Assembly (NCBI GenBank): GCA_016703125.1
Contig: JADJCR010000008.1
Coordinates: forward strand, 1 to 64,000
Reading direction: 5' to 3'
Source of the DNA: Micrococcales bacterium
Lineage (GTDB): Bacteria; Actinomycetota; Actinomycetes; S36-B12; UBA10799
Length of the DNA stretch: 64,000 bases
Below, one piece after another: positions 1 through 8,455 of this stretch. Below the pieces are notes generated by a model. It was given only the letters and a program-made list of their open reading frames with translations. It did not search any database and had not been told where the DNA came from. The position numbers were made by a program, and so were the translations under genes. Positions within the stretch are counted from its first letter, which is position 1. Each line of letters opens with the position of its first letter.

Positions 1-547
1 CGTAGCCCCAGATGCGCTCGTAGATGACGTAGTGCTCCAGCACGATCCCGGCGTTGATCATGAGCAGTTCCAGCAGGTCGAACTCGGTCTTGGACAGTTC
101 GATCTCCTGTCCGCCGCGCCAGACCCGGCGCGAATGCGGGGACAGTCGCACGTCCTCGACCGTGAGGTCCGCGGTGCTAGCGGCCGGCTCCGCGCGACGC
201 AGCAGTGCGCGCAACCGGGCGAGGACCTCCTCGATGTCGTAAGGCTTGGGCACGTAGTCGTCAGCGCCGGCGTCCAGTCCCGCTACCCGGTCGGCGGTCT
301 CCACCCGCGCGGTCAGCATGAGGATCGGGATCGCGTCACCCTCGGCCCGCAGGACCCGGCAGACACCGAGGCCGTCCACCCCGGGCATCATGACGTCGAG
401 CACGAGCACATCGGGACGGTCGGCGCGGAACGCGGCCAGCGCTTCGACCCCGTCGGCGCAGGCGCTGACCTGGTAGCCGTTGAGTTCCAACGCCGTGGTC
501 AGGGACTCCCGGATCGCCCGGTCGTCGTCGGCAACGAGCACCTTCAT
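1..547 (-). CDS. OmpR-family response regulator (C-terminus off the window)
   Basis: This is a two-component response regulator, read from ATG at 547 off the left edge (182 codons visible). The receiver domain has the acidic pair in VADDD near residue 7, the phospho-acceptor Asp in VLDVMMPGVDG, the LTAR switch Thr and the Lys in DDYVPKPY. A winged-helix DNA-binding domain begins near residue 135 and is cut off. It follows the PepSY-like gene on the same strand after about 70 bases, so the secreted protein may report to or be controlled by this regulator (inference). No kinase for it is visible; it may lie off the edge. Confidence 0.9.
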   Translation of the reverse strand, partial: MKVLVADDDRAIRESLTTALELNGYQVSACADGVEALAAFRADRPDVLVLDVMMPGVDGLGVCRVLRAEGDAIPILMLTARVETADRVAGLDAGADDYVPKPYDIEEVLARLRALLRRAEPAASTADLTVEDVRLSPHSRRVWRGGQEIELSKTEFDLLELLMINAGIVLEHYVIYERIWGY

Positions 548-620
548 GGCTGTGAGTCTGCCGCACGGGCATCCGGGTGCGTGCGGTGCTCGGGGGTCGC
601 ACCGCACGCACCCGGAAGTC

Positions 621-1502
621 TCACGCCGCGCTCGACGACGCGGTCGGATGTGGCATCCCGCGCCGCGGGAAGTCCATGGTCTTCGTGTTGGTGACGGTGA
701 ACTGCGCGTTCATCACGACGATCACCATCGAGCCGTCGTCCTTCTTCACGAAGGCGTAGTACTTCTTGCCCTTCTTGTGGACATCCATGACGGTACCGCC
801 GGGCACCTTGTCCAGCGCTGCAGCCTCGGCCTTCTTGAAGGCGGCACCTGTCACGTCCTTGCCCATCGGGCCGTGCCCGCGAGCGCCGTGGTGACCACGC
901 TTGCGCGGAGTCTCCACGGAGGTGATGGCGTAGCTCTCATCGAGCAGGACGACCTTCTTCTTCCCGGCGTCCGTGCGGATGAGCGCGGCGAACCCGTCGT
1001 CGTCCCTGACGAACACCTGCAGGACGGTCGCCTGCGGGAACCGCGCCTCGACAGCGTCGGTGACCTTCTGTGTCTGCTCGTCGGTGGCCGGTGTCCCGGG
1101 ACCGTGTCCCGGACCGCCGGCGGGCATATCCCTCTGTTCGACGACCGCGAACTTCGCGTCGAGGACCACGACCACACGGGTGCCGTCGGTCTTGGTCACC
1201 ATGACGAGGTAGTTACCGTCGGCGTCCTTGTGCACGTGGTCGGCGGTCCCGGGTACCGCAGCGATGGCCGCGTCTATGGCCTTCTGGGCGTCCTCGCCCG
1301 TGACGAGTTCGCCGGGTCCTCGCTCCCCCATTGGCCCGCGGTTGCCCATCGGGCCACCCATGTAGCCGTACGCCTGGTTGCTGCTCTGCGCCGGTGCGGT
1401 GGCGGGGGTGTCCGCTGTGGCGATTGCAATGCCGCCGGCCACGGTCGCTCCCACGGCGAATGCCGCGATACTGGCGCCGGCGACGGTTCCGATCTTCTTC
1501 AC
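621..1502 (-). CDS. Secreted protein with three PepSY-like repeats
   Basis: This 293-residue exported protein has a signal peptide or N-terminal anchor (KKIGTVAGASIAAFAVGATV) followed by a Gly/Met-rich linker. Three similar modules of about 55-60 residues follow, each with an A-x-x-A-A helix, a V-P-G turn and a strand pair ending in a Tyr/Ala-Val-hydrophobic run, which resembles PepSY/YpeB-type repeats. I chose GTG at 1502 because GAAAGGAA sits about 6 bases upstream; a longer frame to 1529 has no ribosome site. It probably binds ligands or inhibits proteases outside the membrane. Its pairing with the downstream regulator suggests an envelope-stress role (inference). Confidence 0.7.
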   Translation of the reverse strand: MKKIGTVAGASIAAFAVGATVAGGIAIATADTPATAPAQSSNQAYGYMGGPMGNRGPMGERGPGELVTGEDAQKAIDAAIAAVPGTADHVHKDADGNYLVMVTKTDGTRVVVVLDAKFAVVEQRDMPAGGPGHGPGTPATDEQTQKVTDAVEARFPQATVLQVFVRDDDGFAALIRTDAGKKKVVLLDESYAITSVETPRKRGHHGARGHGPMGKDVTGAAFKKAEAAALDKVPGGTVMDVHKKGKKYYAFVKKDDGSMVIVVMNAQFTVTNTKTMDFPRRGMPHPTASSSAA

Positions 1503-1583
1503 GAGAGTTCCTTTCGTCGTTACCAGCACTGTGAACGGCCTCTACGAGAACTGCACCAAACGTGGGTAAGAGGCCGGTGAGAA

Positions 1584-1637
1584 GGGCGGGAGCGCTGCAA
1601 CCGGTGTGTTTCGCTCCCGGGTGTCCGTTTCGCTCCC
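1584..1637. repeat. Family B inverted repeat, copy 1
   Basis: GGGAGCG at 1588-1594 is followed by inverted CGCTCCC at 1612-1618 and again at 1631-1637, so the sequence can fold. The core (GCAACCGGTGT) is almost the same as in the element at 49773-49850. It lies between the LCP gene end and the PepSY-like gene start. Confidence 0.7.
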
Positions 1638-1666
1638 ACCTTTGGCTGGGGGTCCCGCGCCGCGCG

Positions 1667-2788
1667 TCAGTCGATCGAGTTGAAGAGTTCCAGCGCCTTG
1701 GGGGTGTCCCATTTCACGGCGTCCTGGCCGCCGACGTAGTAACTGCCCTCGACGGTCGGAACGGTGGTTGCCTCCCCGATCCCCATGGAGATCATGCCCA
1801 TGGCCATGGCGAGCCGGGCGTCGTCGAAGATGCCGGTGCTCTTGTCCACGGTCAGGCTGTGCCCCGCCGATGAGGCGGCGCCGAACGCCCGCCAAGGCAG
1901 CACCCAGGTGAACGGGCTCATGGCCCGCTTCGCCACGGACGAGATGAACTCCTGCTGGCGCTGGACCCGTCCGAGGTCGCCCCGAGGATCCGCGTACCGC
2001 ATCCGCACGTACGCCAGGGCGTCCTTGCCGTCCATCGTCTGGCAGCCCTTCTTCACCTTCAAGCCGCTGTTGGCGTCGTTGTACTTGCGGTCGGGACACA
2101 GTTTGACCCCACCCAGGGCGTCGGTCGTGTTGGCGACGCCGGCGAACCCGATCTCGACGTAGTTGTCGATGTGCAGGCCGGTCGCCTGCTCGACGGTCGT
2201 GACGAGCAACTCGGGCCCCCCGAGGGCGAAAGCTGTGTTGATCTTCCCCTGGCCGTAGCCCGGAATCCCCACCCACGAGTCGCGCGGAATGGACACCAGC
2301 GTCGGGGCGCCGATCAGCGGTACGTGCATCAGCATGATCGTGTCGGTGCGCTGACCCTCCGTGGCGCCGGTGTGCAGGCGCTTCTGGTCGGCCTTGGACA
2401 GGCCGGCGCGACTGTCGCTGCCGACCAGGAGGTAGTTGCGACCGGAGGATGAGATGGCGCTGGCGGGCAGAGCCGCGGTCTTCGAGACCGAGGTGGCGAA
2501 AACGGTCGCTACCGCGATGAGGTACACGGTCATCACCGCGACCAAGGTGAGCAGGATGCGCTTGACGCTCCAGCGCCGGCGGGCGCCGCGCCGCGGGCGA
2601 CTGGGGGGGATGGACCGCGGGATCTGCGGCTGGACCGGCGGTGGGGACCCGACGGGACGTCGTGCCGCTGCCGGGGTGCCCACGGGTTGGCGAACGCCGG
2701 GTGCGCCGAGGCGCTGCGTCGGCTGCTCGTCGGGCAGCGGCCGCATCCATGCCTCGTACTCGGGGGGCAGTTCCCCACTCTTGCTCAC
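1667..2788 (-). CDS. LytR-CpsA-Psr (LCP) family wall-polymer transferase
   Basis: LCP enzymes transfer lipid-linked glycopolymers (arabinogalactan, teichoic-acid-like) onto peptidoglycan outside the membrane. This 373-residue protein has a Pro/Arg-rich cytoplasmic tail (1-75), one membrane helix (about 76-98) and the LCP domain. Visible LCP signatures are LLVGSDSR, the R-T-D-T-I-M-L strand, VSIPRDSWV, and an arginine-rich YVRMRYADPRGDLGRVQRQQ block that holds the pyrophosphate-binding arginines. Length and layout fit the family. It starts at GTG 2788 and is divergent from the enoyl-CoA hydratase gene. The exact glycopolymer cannot be told. Confidence 0.93.
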   Translation of the reverse strand: MSKSGELPPEYEAWMRPLPDEQPTQRLGAPGVRQPVGTPAAARRPVGSPPPVQPQIPRSIPPSRPRRGARRRWSVKRILLTLVAVMTVYLIAVATVFATSVSKTAALPASAISSSGRNYLLVGSDSRAGLSKADQKRLHTGATEGQRTDTIMLMHVPLIGAPTLVSIPRDSWVGIPGYGQGKINTAFALGGPELLVTTVEQATGLHIDNYVEIGFAGVANTTDALGGVKLCPDRKYNDANSGLKVKKGCQTMDGKDALAYVRMRYADPRGDLGRVQRQQEFISSVAKRAMSPFTWVLPWRAFGAASSAGHSLTVDKSTGIFDDARLAMAMGMISMGIGEATTVPTVEGSYYVGGQDAVKWDTPKALELFNSID

Positions 2789-2846
2789 CTATACATGGTG
2801 CATGACCAATCGTTCCGGCGGCAGTGACCCTGGTCTCAAAACGTCC

Positions 2847-2852
2847 TACGAT
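2847..2852 (+). promoter_or_regulatory. Predicted -10 box of a leaderless mRNA
   Basis: TACGAT ends 8 bases before the ATG at 2861 and no Shine-Dalgarno sequence is present, so transcription probably starts at or next to the start codon. Confidence 0.45.
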
Positions 2853-2860
2853 CGGGCGCC

Positions 2861-3595
2861 ATGACGGTAAGGATTACGCAAGATGGCCCAACGACCGTGG
2901 TCACGATCGACCGACCTGAGGTGCGCAATGCAGTGGACCGGGACACCGCAGAAGCGCTGGCCGGGGCGTTCCGGGACTTCGAAGCCAACCCGCAGGCGAA
3001 GGTCGCTGTACTGACCGGGGCGGGTGGCACGTTCTGCGCGGGGGCCGACCTGCGCGCGATCGCGGGGGGTCAGCCGAACCGGCTGGCAACCGACGGGGAC
3101 GCCCCGATGGGACCTTCGCGGATGGTGTTGTCGAAGCCGGTCATCGCGGCGGTGGCAGGCCACGCGGTGGCTGGCGGGCTGGAACTGGCGTGCTGGGCCG
3201 ATCTGCGGGTGATCGAGGCCGACGCCGTGCTGGGGGTCTTCTGCCGTCGCGTCGGGGTGCCGCTGATCGACGGCGGCACGGTGCGCCTGCCGCACATCGT
3301 GGGGCTGGGCAGGGCGCTGGATCTGATCCTCACCGGCCGGGAGGTCGCAGCCGAGGAGGCGCTGCGGATCGGGCTCGCGAACCGGGTGGTGCCGCCGGGG
3401 CAGGGACTGCCCGCCGCGATGCTATTGGCCGAGCAGATCGCTGCGTTCCCCCCGGCCGCCATGCTGGCCGACCGGGCCAGTGTCTACCGCGGTCTGGACC
3501 TGCCGGCGGACAGGGCGTTGGCCGCGGAGTTCGAGCACGGGCTGGCCGCAGTCGTTGAGGGTCTCGAGGGCGCGCGCCGGTTCATCGGCGGGTAG
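2861..3595 (+). CDS. Enoyl-CoA hydratase/isomerase family protein
   Basis: This 244-residue crotonase-fold enzyme probably hydrates or isomerises an acyl-CoA in the cytoplasm. The N-terminal strand with RPEVRNAVD, the GGTFCAGADLRAI oxyanion-hole loop near residue 50-65 and the GHAVAGGLELA second oxyanion region near 105 all match the family. The usual second catalytic Glu region reads GVFCRRVGVPLIDGG, so the precise reaction (hydratase, isomerase or other) is not settled. No beta-oxidation genes are adjacent. It is transcribed alone, probably as a leaderless message. Confidence 0.88.
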   Translation: MTVRITQDGPTTVVTIDRPEVRNAVDRDTAEALAGAFRDFEANPQAKVAVLTGAGGTFCAGADLRAIAGGQPNRLATDGDAPMGPSRMVLSKPVIAAVAGHAVAGGLELACWADLRVIEADAVLGVFCRRVGVPLIDGGTVRLPHIVGLGRALDLILTGREVAAEEALRIGLANRVVPPGQGLPAAMLLAEQIAAFPPAAMLADRASVYRGLDLPADRALAAEFEHGLAAVVEGLEGARRFIGG

Positions 3596-3598
3596 GGT

Positions 3599-4513
3599 TC
3601 ACACCACCCTGTCGACCAGGTGGGGGAACTCGAGCAGAGTGAATATCTGCAGGGCGCCGGCCGTGTCGAGCACGCTGCCGTCGTCGTACCGGCCGGCCTG
3701 CGTGAACCATCCGTCACGGTCACGTCCGTTCTCGTCGAGCATCTCGGCGTACTCGCGGATGTGGGCACTGCGTCCCATCTGCAGTTGGGCCTTGACGTAG
3801 ATGGCGTTGAAGCACACCGGCTGACGCCACAGGGCAGCCGGGGTGAAGTGCGCCTCGCCCGCCTCCGAGGCCTCGCGAGCGAGCACGGCATCGCCGGCGT
3901 GGTAGGCCGCGGCGATGAGCAGTCCCTGGTTGTACGAGTAGATCGCGGGCTCGATGCTGCCGTCGGCACGGACATGGTCCTGGACCAGGCCGTTGGCGTC
4001 GCGCAGACCGGACAGGAAGCGCAAGCTGTGCGTCACGTCCCCGCCGAGGCCGGCGTGCAACAGGGCACCTGCCCCGGTGGAGCAGGCGTTGATGGTGTCG
4101 CCCTCCTCGACCCAGCGGATACCACCGGTTTCAGGGTCCCGGCCGGTCTGCACGAAGTGGTCGATATCGCCGGCCCGTTGCCGGGAGGCCCGGCCGGCGC
4201 TGAACGTGTGCCGCTGCAGGAATGCCAAGCCGAGCCAGGCGTTGTCGTCGAAGTACCGACGGCCGCGCCCGATGGATTCCCGGTAGCCGCCTTTCGGATC
4301 GCGGTAGCCGGCCCGGTCCCGTGCCAGTCCGGGGAACTGAGCGGGCCCGGACACTGAGTCCGAGAGCGCGTAGGCGTGCAGCACCTGCGAGTAGGGCCAG
4401 CAGGTCACGGCGACCGGCGATCCCGGTTCGTGGACCCAGGTCAGTCGGCCCACCCCGGCCAGGCAGCGGCGCAGGGTCGCGCGCGTGCGTTCGTATCGGT
4501 TCGCGCCCCGCAT
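3599..4513 (-). CDS. GH76-like glycoside hydrolase
   Basis: This 304-residue protein resembles the (alpha/alpha)6-barrel family GH76, whose members are mostly endo-alpha-1,6-mannanases. Visible GH76-like signatures are YFDDNAWLGLAF near residue 86 (the Asp pair is the catalytic motif of the family), GGIRW near 133, NACSTGAGALL near 144 and YSYNQGLLIAAAY near 195. There is no signal peptide, so it may act in the cytoplasm, and it is slightly short for the family. The start at 4513 has TACCCT 6 bases upstream and no ribosome site. Its end lies 4 bases from the convergent enoyl-CoA hydratase. The substrate is unknown. Confidence 0.65.
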   Translation of the reverse strand: MRGANRYERTRATLRRCLAGVGRLTWVHEPGSPVAVTCWPYSQVLHAYALSDSVSGPAQFPGLARDRAGYRDPKGGYRESIGRGRRYFDDNAWLGLAFLQRHTFSAGRASRQRAGDIDHFVQTGRDPETGGIRWVEEGDTINACSTGAGALLHAGLGGDVTHSLRFLSGLRDANGLVQDHVRADGSIEPAIYSYNQGLLIAAAYHAGDAVLAREASEAGEAHFTPAALWRQPVCFNAIYVKAQLQMGRSAHIREYAEMLDENGRDRDGWFTQAGRYDDGSVLDTAGALQIFTLLEFPHLVDRVV

Positions 4514-4519
4514 TGTGCC

Positions 4520-4525
4520 AGGGTA
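4520..4525 (-). promoter_or_regulatory. Predicted -10 box of a leaderless mRNA
   Basis: On the minus strand this reads TACCCT and ends 6 bases before the ATG of the GH76-like gene. The same TACCCT spacing precedes the genes at 30517 and 46572. Confidence 0.5.
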
Positions 4526-4563
4526 GTGCGCTGCAGGGGGCCGGCCCCAGCCCTGGCCCGTGC

Positions 4564-4884
4564 GCCAACTGCAGGTGGGAGGGATTCGGACGTTGGGGAG
4601 CGAAGGGGACCGGTGGGGTCTCTCCCGGGTCTCTCCCGGGTTCAGCGGGACAGGCGGCAGGCGGCGGGTTGTGGCCGCGCCAGCTGCAGGCGGGAGGGAT
4701 TCGGACGTTGGGGAGTGAAAGGGACCGGTTGGGTCTCTCCCGGGTTCCGGGTCCGGCCGGTCGGACAGGCGGCAGGCGCCGGGCCGGCCGCGCCAGCTGC
4801 AGGCGGGAGGGATTCGGACGTTGGGGAGCGAAAGGGACCGGTTGGGTCTCTCCCGGGTTCAGCAGCGGAAGGGGCGGCGGGCCA
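4564..4884. repeat. Three tandem ~114-bp repeats (family B, copies 2-4)
   Basis: Units begin at 4564, 4679 and 4792 (spacing 115 and 113). Each starts GCCA(A/G)CTGCAGG, then has a GGGAG arm, a GATTCGGACGTTGGGGAG core, and a CTCTCCCGGG inverted arm. Units 1 and 2 also share a GGACAGGCGGCAGGCG tail; unit 3 ends early. The 450 bases between the divergent GH76-like and DUF2786 genes contain nothing else I recognise. The core aligns with the element at 49773, so this is a locally amplified member of family B. Confidence 0.85.
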
Positions 4885-4949
4885 GGTTTCCACTCCTGTG
4901 GATGGCGGGCTCGCCTGTCACACCCCTGGGGCACGATGGGGACAGTCGA

Positions 4950-4958
4950 TGAGGAGGT
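4950..4958 (+). promoter_or_regulatory. Ribosome binding site that sets the DUF2786 start
   Basis: TGAGGAGGT lies 7 bases before ATG 4966. It favours that start over the upstream in-frame ATG at 4936. Confidence 0.6.
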
Positions 4959-4965
4959 CCCATCC

Positions 4966-5727
4966 ATGCTCGAGACGCTGAGCAAGTTGCTGAACCAGGC
5001 GGAGAATGCCGCGACGGAGGCCGAGGCCGAGGCGTTCTTCGCCAAGGCTCAGGAACTCGCGACGCTGCACGCGATCTCGTTGGCCGAGGCCCGCGCCCAC
5101 ACCGCCAAATCCCAGCAGCGCGAGCAGCCCACGCACGAGCAGGTGATGGTCGGCCTTCCCCGCCAGCACGTCAACAGCCACCTGTGCCTGCTGTCTGTGG
5201 CGATCGGCGAGGCGAACAGCCTGCGCACCAACATCGCGTCGAACAACACCTACATCATCTGGTTCGGTCTGCCCAGCGATATCGAGGCGGCGACGCTGTT
5301 GCTGAACTCGGTGGCCCACCAGATGGTGCGCTCGGCTGACGCCTTCGTGCGGGGCAGGTCCTGGGCCGGTGAAGCGGATCTCGAGAACGGCGGGACGCCC
5401 ATGACCGCACAGAAGGCGCGCAAGAGCTACTACACGGCATACGTGCGGGTGATCGGTGAGCGTCTGATGGCCGCCCGCCGCGATGCCGAGGCCGAATACG
5501 ACCGGGCCAGCGAGCAGGCAGGGTCCGCCGCGCTGGTCCTGCGGGGTAAGGAGATCGAGGTGCGCGATTACTACGCACAGACATCCACGGCCCGCGGTTC
5601 CTGGCGGGGCAGCCGCGGCAGTTACTCGTCGGCCCAGGCTGTTCGGCGTGCGCGCGAAGATGCCGAAGCCGCGCGCCTGGATGCCTCCCGCGAGATCGGG
5701 GGGAGTCGCCCAGCCGTGGCGTCATGA
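4966..5727 (+). CDS. DUF2786 domain protein
   Basis: This 253-residue protein has an N-terminal DUF2786-type helical segment (MLETLSKLLNQAENA, then EAEAEAFFAKAQELAT and HAISLAEARA) followed by a largely helical, charged body with conserved Trp/Arg patches. Biochemical function is unknown. It overlaps the next gene by four bases (ATGA), and DUF2786 genes are commonly paired with this metallohydrolase family in actinobacteria, so the two probably act together. The C-terminal 60 residues are rich in Ala/Arg/Glu and probably form a coiled helix. Confidence 0.85.
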   Translation: MLETLSKLLNQAENAATEAEAEAFFAKAQELATLHAISLAEARAHTAKSQQREQPTHEQVMVGLPRQHVNSHLCLLSVAIGEANSLRTNIASNNTYIIWFGLPSDIEAATLLLNSVAHQMVRSADAFVRGRSWAGEADLENGGTPMTAQKARKSYYTAYVRVIGERLMAARRDAEAEYDRASEQAGSAALVLRGKEIEVRDYYAQTSTARGSWRGSRGSYSSAQAVRRAREDAEAARLDASREIGGSRPAVAS

Positions 5728-6167
5728 ACGACACCCAACAGGTGTACGCCGCGGAGAACACGCTGATGTTCCTGCTCGACAACGGCGGCTCCGCCCAGTT
5801 CATGGGCAGTTCGCTCACGCTGCCTGTGGAACGCCGGTTCGGCGACCTCGACGGGGTCCGGCGCTACCTGGCACAGGTGCGGACCATGCCCTGGGGCTAC
5901 GGGCGGACTCCCGAGCCGGTGGTGCGATTGCGCAAAGGAGCGGCGAAGGCACACTGGGATGGTGGGGTGATCGCGCTGCCCGACGGCATCGGGGCGAAGG
6001 GCTGGGCCATGCGGGAGGTGGTCGTGTTGCACGAGTACGCCCACCACGTGGCGTGGTTCACCGCCGGGGCCGTCGGCCACGGGCCGGCCTTCCAGGAGGT
6101 CTACCTCGACCTGCTTGGGAATGCGGTCGGCCCGGAGGCCGCATTCGTCGTGCGGGCCAGCCTCTAG
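5724..6167 (+). CDS. Putative zinc metallohydrolase (TIGR04338-like)
   Basis: This 147-residue protein carries the zinc-protease motif HEYAH at residues 103-107, with a downstream GHGPAF segment that could supply the third ligand, as in small actinobacterial putative metallohydrolases of the TIGR04338 type. No signal peptide or membrane helix is visible, so it should be cytoplasmic. It is translationally coupled to the DUF2786 gene by an ATGA overlap. Its end overlaps the convergent kinase gene by 4 bases. The substrate is unknown. Confidence 0.8.
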   Translation: MNDTQQVYAAENTLMFLLDNGGSAQFMGSSLTLPVERRFGDLDGVRRYLAQVRTMPWGYGRTPEPVVRLRKGAAKAHWDGGVIALPDGIGAKGWAMREVVVLHEYAHHVAWFTAGAVGHGPAFQEVYLDLLGNAVGPEAAFVVRASL

Positions 6168-7165
6168 GAGAAGACCGGCGATTCCGTGGCGAGGGGAACC
6201 TCGATCACGAAAGTGCAGCCGTCACCGGAGTTGTGCACGGTGATCGTGCCTCCGTGGCCCTGCACCACCCGCTGACTGATCGTCAGACCCAGACCCGCGC
6301 CGCCGTCGCCAGGGGTCCGGGACGTGGTGCCGCGCCAGCCGGGCTCGAAGACGCGCTGCAGGTGCCCGTCCGGGATCCCCCCGCACTGATCACGGACCGA
6401 CAGGCGCGCCCGGGTGAGGTCATGGTCCACCGACACCGCCACGAAACCCTCGGGGCGGGTGTGCCGCAGGGCGTTGACGATCAGGTTGTTGACGGCTCGA
6501 CCCAGTTCTTTGGTGTCCCCCTGCACGATCACCGGGCCGTCCACAGATCCGTCCAGCGTGATCCCGAGGCGGTGGGCCAGCGGCTGGTTGCCGCCGACGA
6601 GGTCTGATGCGAGATCGCCGAGGTCCACGGGCTCGCGCGCCATGCGAGCGGCCGGGCTCTGTAGGCGGGACATCGTCGTGAGGTCCTCGACGATCAACCC
6701 GAGCGAGTCGACCTCGCGCAGCATCCGCGTCGGGTAGTCCTCGGGTGCCAGCCCGTCCTCCAGTGCTTCGGTGAGCACGCGCATGCGTGCCAGCGGCGTG
6801 CGTAGATCGTGTCCGAGCCAGGCGATCAGCTCTGTCCGTCGTTCTTCGATCGCCCGGTCCCGCTGCTATGCGGCCGCCTCAGCCTGCAGCCGTGCCACCC
6901 GAGCGCCCACCACGGCCCCGAACGCCACGGCGATCGGGGTGGCCACCAGCAGCACGACTGCGATGACGACGACCTGGTCGGCTTCGAGCAACATCGTCTC
7001 GCTGGCCGTGGCGACCCCGGCCGCGACGCTGGACACCGGGACCAACGGGGCCAGGCGGATGGCCCAGGGCACGCTGTGACGGCTGATGGCGAACAGAAGT
7101 GCAGTCGCCGCCGCACCGCAGACGATTGCCGCGACGATCGACAGCAGGAGCGGCTCGACGGTCAT
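6164..7165 (-). pseudogene. Sensor histidine kinase interrupted by an in-frame amber codon
   Basis: Read as one frame, this is a 333-codon membrane histidine kinase: two or more membrane helices (codons 5-90), a dimerisation/H-box (GHDLRTPLARMR near codon 119), an N-box (NNLIVNALRHT), a G1 box (DQCGGIPDG) and a G2 box (GAGLGLTISQ). A TAG at 6866-6868 (codon 100) falls between the membrane part and the H-box. There is no ATG, GTG or TTG in frame between the stop and the catalytic His; the next ATG (6784) lies after it. The gene starts at 7165, overlapping the regulator stop by four bases. It could be a true nonsense mutation or a one-base error (CAG or TAC/TAT to TAG). Confidence 0.88.
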
Positions 7166-7848
7166 GTCCCCGTCACCCACCGGTAGCCGACGCCCCAGAC
7201 CGTCACCAGGCGCCGGGGATCGGCGGGGTCGGTCTCGACCTTCTCCCGCAGTCGTCGCACGTGCACGGTCACGGTGGACTTGTCACCGAAGTTCCACTCC
7301 CACACCTCTCGCAACAGTTCGTCGCGTCCCAGCGCCTGGTCGGAATGCTCGAGGAAGTACGCCAGGAGGTCGAACTCCCGGGCCGTCAGCCGCAGGTCGG
7401 CGCCGGCGCGGGTCGCCGTTCGGGAACCGGTGTCGATCAGCACATCGCCATCGCTGAGCACCAGCTCTTCGGTCGGCGACGGCCGCGCGCAACGCCGGAG
7501 AACGGACTGAATGCGAAGCACCAACTCGCGCGGACTGAACGGCTTGACGACGTAGTCGTCGGCACCGGCGCTGAGCCCTGCGATCCGATCGATCTCCTCG
7601 GTGCGCGCGGTGAGCAGGATCACCGGCAGGTCCGGTCTCGTGGAGCGGATCTGACCGCACAATGCCATGCCGTCCCCGTCCGGCAGCATCACGTCGAGCA
7701 CCAGCAGGTCGGGCTGCATCTGCTCGAGGGCGGTCATGAGTCCGGCGGCAGATTCCAGGTGGCGGCCTTCGAGGTCCGAGCGCTCGAGGTACCTGAGCAG
7801 GACTTCACCCACCGTACGGTCGTCGTCGACGACCAGGATCCCGCTCAC
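7162..7848 (-). CDS. OmpR-family response regulator
   Basis: This 228-residue regulator has a complete receiver domain (VVDDD, phospho-acceptor in LLVLDVMLPDGDG, LTAR, YVVKPF) and a winged-helix effector domain ending in VWGVGYRW, the usual OmpR/PhoB C-terminus. The start is probably GTG 7848, because TACCGT ends exactly 7 bases upstream; GTG 7857 is an alternative. It is co-transcribed with the broken kinase (four-base overlap). It is divergent from the thioredoxin-like lipoprotein/CcdA pair, which are possible targets (inference only). Confidence 0.93.
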   Translation of the reverse strand: MSGILVVDDDRTVGEVLLRYLERSDLEGRHLESAAGLMTALEQMQPDLLVLDVMLPDGDGMALCGQIRSTRPDLPVILLTARTEEIDRIAGLSAGADDYVVKPFSPRELVLRIQSVLRRCARPSPTEELVLSDGDVLIDTGSRTATRAGADLRLTAREFDLLAYFLEHSDQALGRDELLREVWEWNFGDKSTVTVHVRRLREKVETDPADPRRLVTVWGVGYRWVTGT

Positions 7849-7855
7849 GTGACCC

Positions 7856-7861
7856 ACGGTA
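7856..7861 (-). promoter_or_regulatory. Predicted -10 box of a leaderless mRNA
   Basis: On the minus strand this reads TACCGT and ends 7 bases before GTG 7848, which supports that start for the response regulator. Confidence 0.45.
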
Positions 7862-7978
7862 GGGGCGGATGAAGGTCAGGGACAGGCCCAGATGACAGCG
7901 TAAGACTTCCGTAACCGTCCGGGTCCTTCCCTCCCGCCGGTTGGTGCGGTGTCCTGTTCACAGCGAAAGGAGATCTCC

Positions 7979-8455
7979 ATGACACGACCCCTGACTGCGG
8001 CCTCCGCCACGATCCTGCTCTGCCTATTGGCAGCCTGTGGGGGTGGTGCGACCAGTCAGCCGGAGGCCGCGACCACGCCGCCGGCTGCCAGCCCCGCCGC
8101 GACCAGCCCCGCACCGGCAGCGACCAAGAAGTCGCCGGACCTGCCTTCGGGCGGGTACATCGACTACGCCGACTACCGTTCCGATCCGCAGGCCTATGCC
8201 GCCGGGGATGTTGTGCTCTTCTTCAACGCGACGTGGTGCCCGACGTGCCAGGAAGCGACCGGGAACCTGGAAGGGGCGCAGTTCCCCGACGGTTTGACGG
8301 TGGTCAGCGTGGACTACGACGCCAACCTCCAGTTGCGCAAGGAGTACGGCGTGACCACGCAGCACACATTCATCCAGGTCGGGCCCGACGGTCAGGAGTT
8401 GGCGAAGTTCACCGGCGCCACGACGGTTCCGCAGATCGAAGGCGAACTCGTCTGA
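7979..8455 (+). CDS. Thioredoxin-like lipoprotein
   Basis: This is a 158-residue exported thioredoxin-fold protein. A short signal peptide ends in the lipobox LLAAC (Cys 20), then comes a Pro/Ala/Thr linker to about residue 55 and a thioredoxin domain with the redox pair WCPTC (Cys 87 and Cys 90). The cis-Pro region is near TTVPQI. GAAAGGAG lies 8 bases before the ATG. The next gene, a CcdA-like electron carrier, overlaps by one base, so the pair probably moves reducing power across the membrane to this lipoprotein, for protein disulfides or cytochrome c maturation. Confidence 0.9.
   Translation: MTRPLTAASATILLCLLAACGGGATSQPEAATTPPAASPAATSPAPAATKKSPDLPSGGYIDYADYRSDPQAYAAGDVVLFFNATWCPTCQEATGNLEGAQFPDGLTVVSVDYDANLQLRKEYGVTTQHTFIQVGPDGQELAKFTGATTVPQIEGELV

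Noticed and set aside
4564..4884. Possible CRISPR array
   Set aside because: Only three units of about 114 bases with no short repeat/spacer pattern and no cas genes; these are tandem intergenic repeats.
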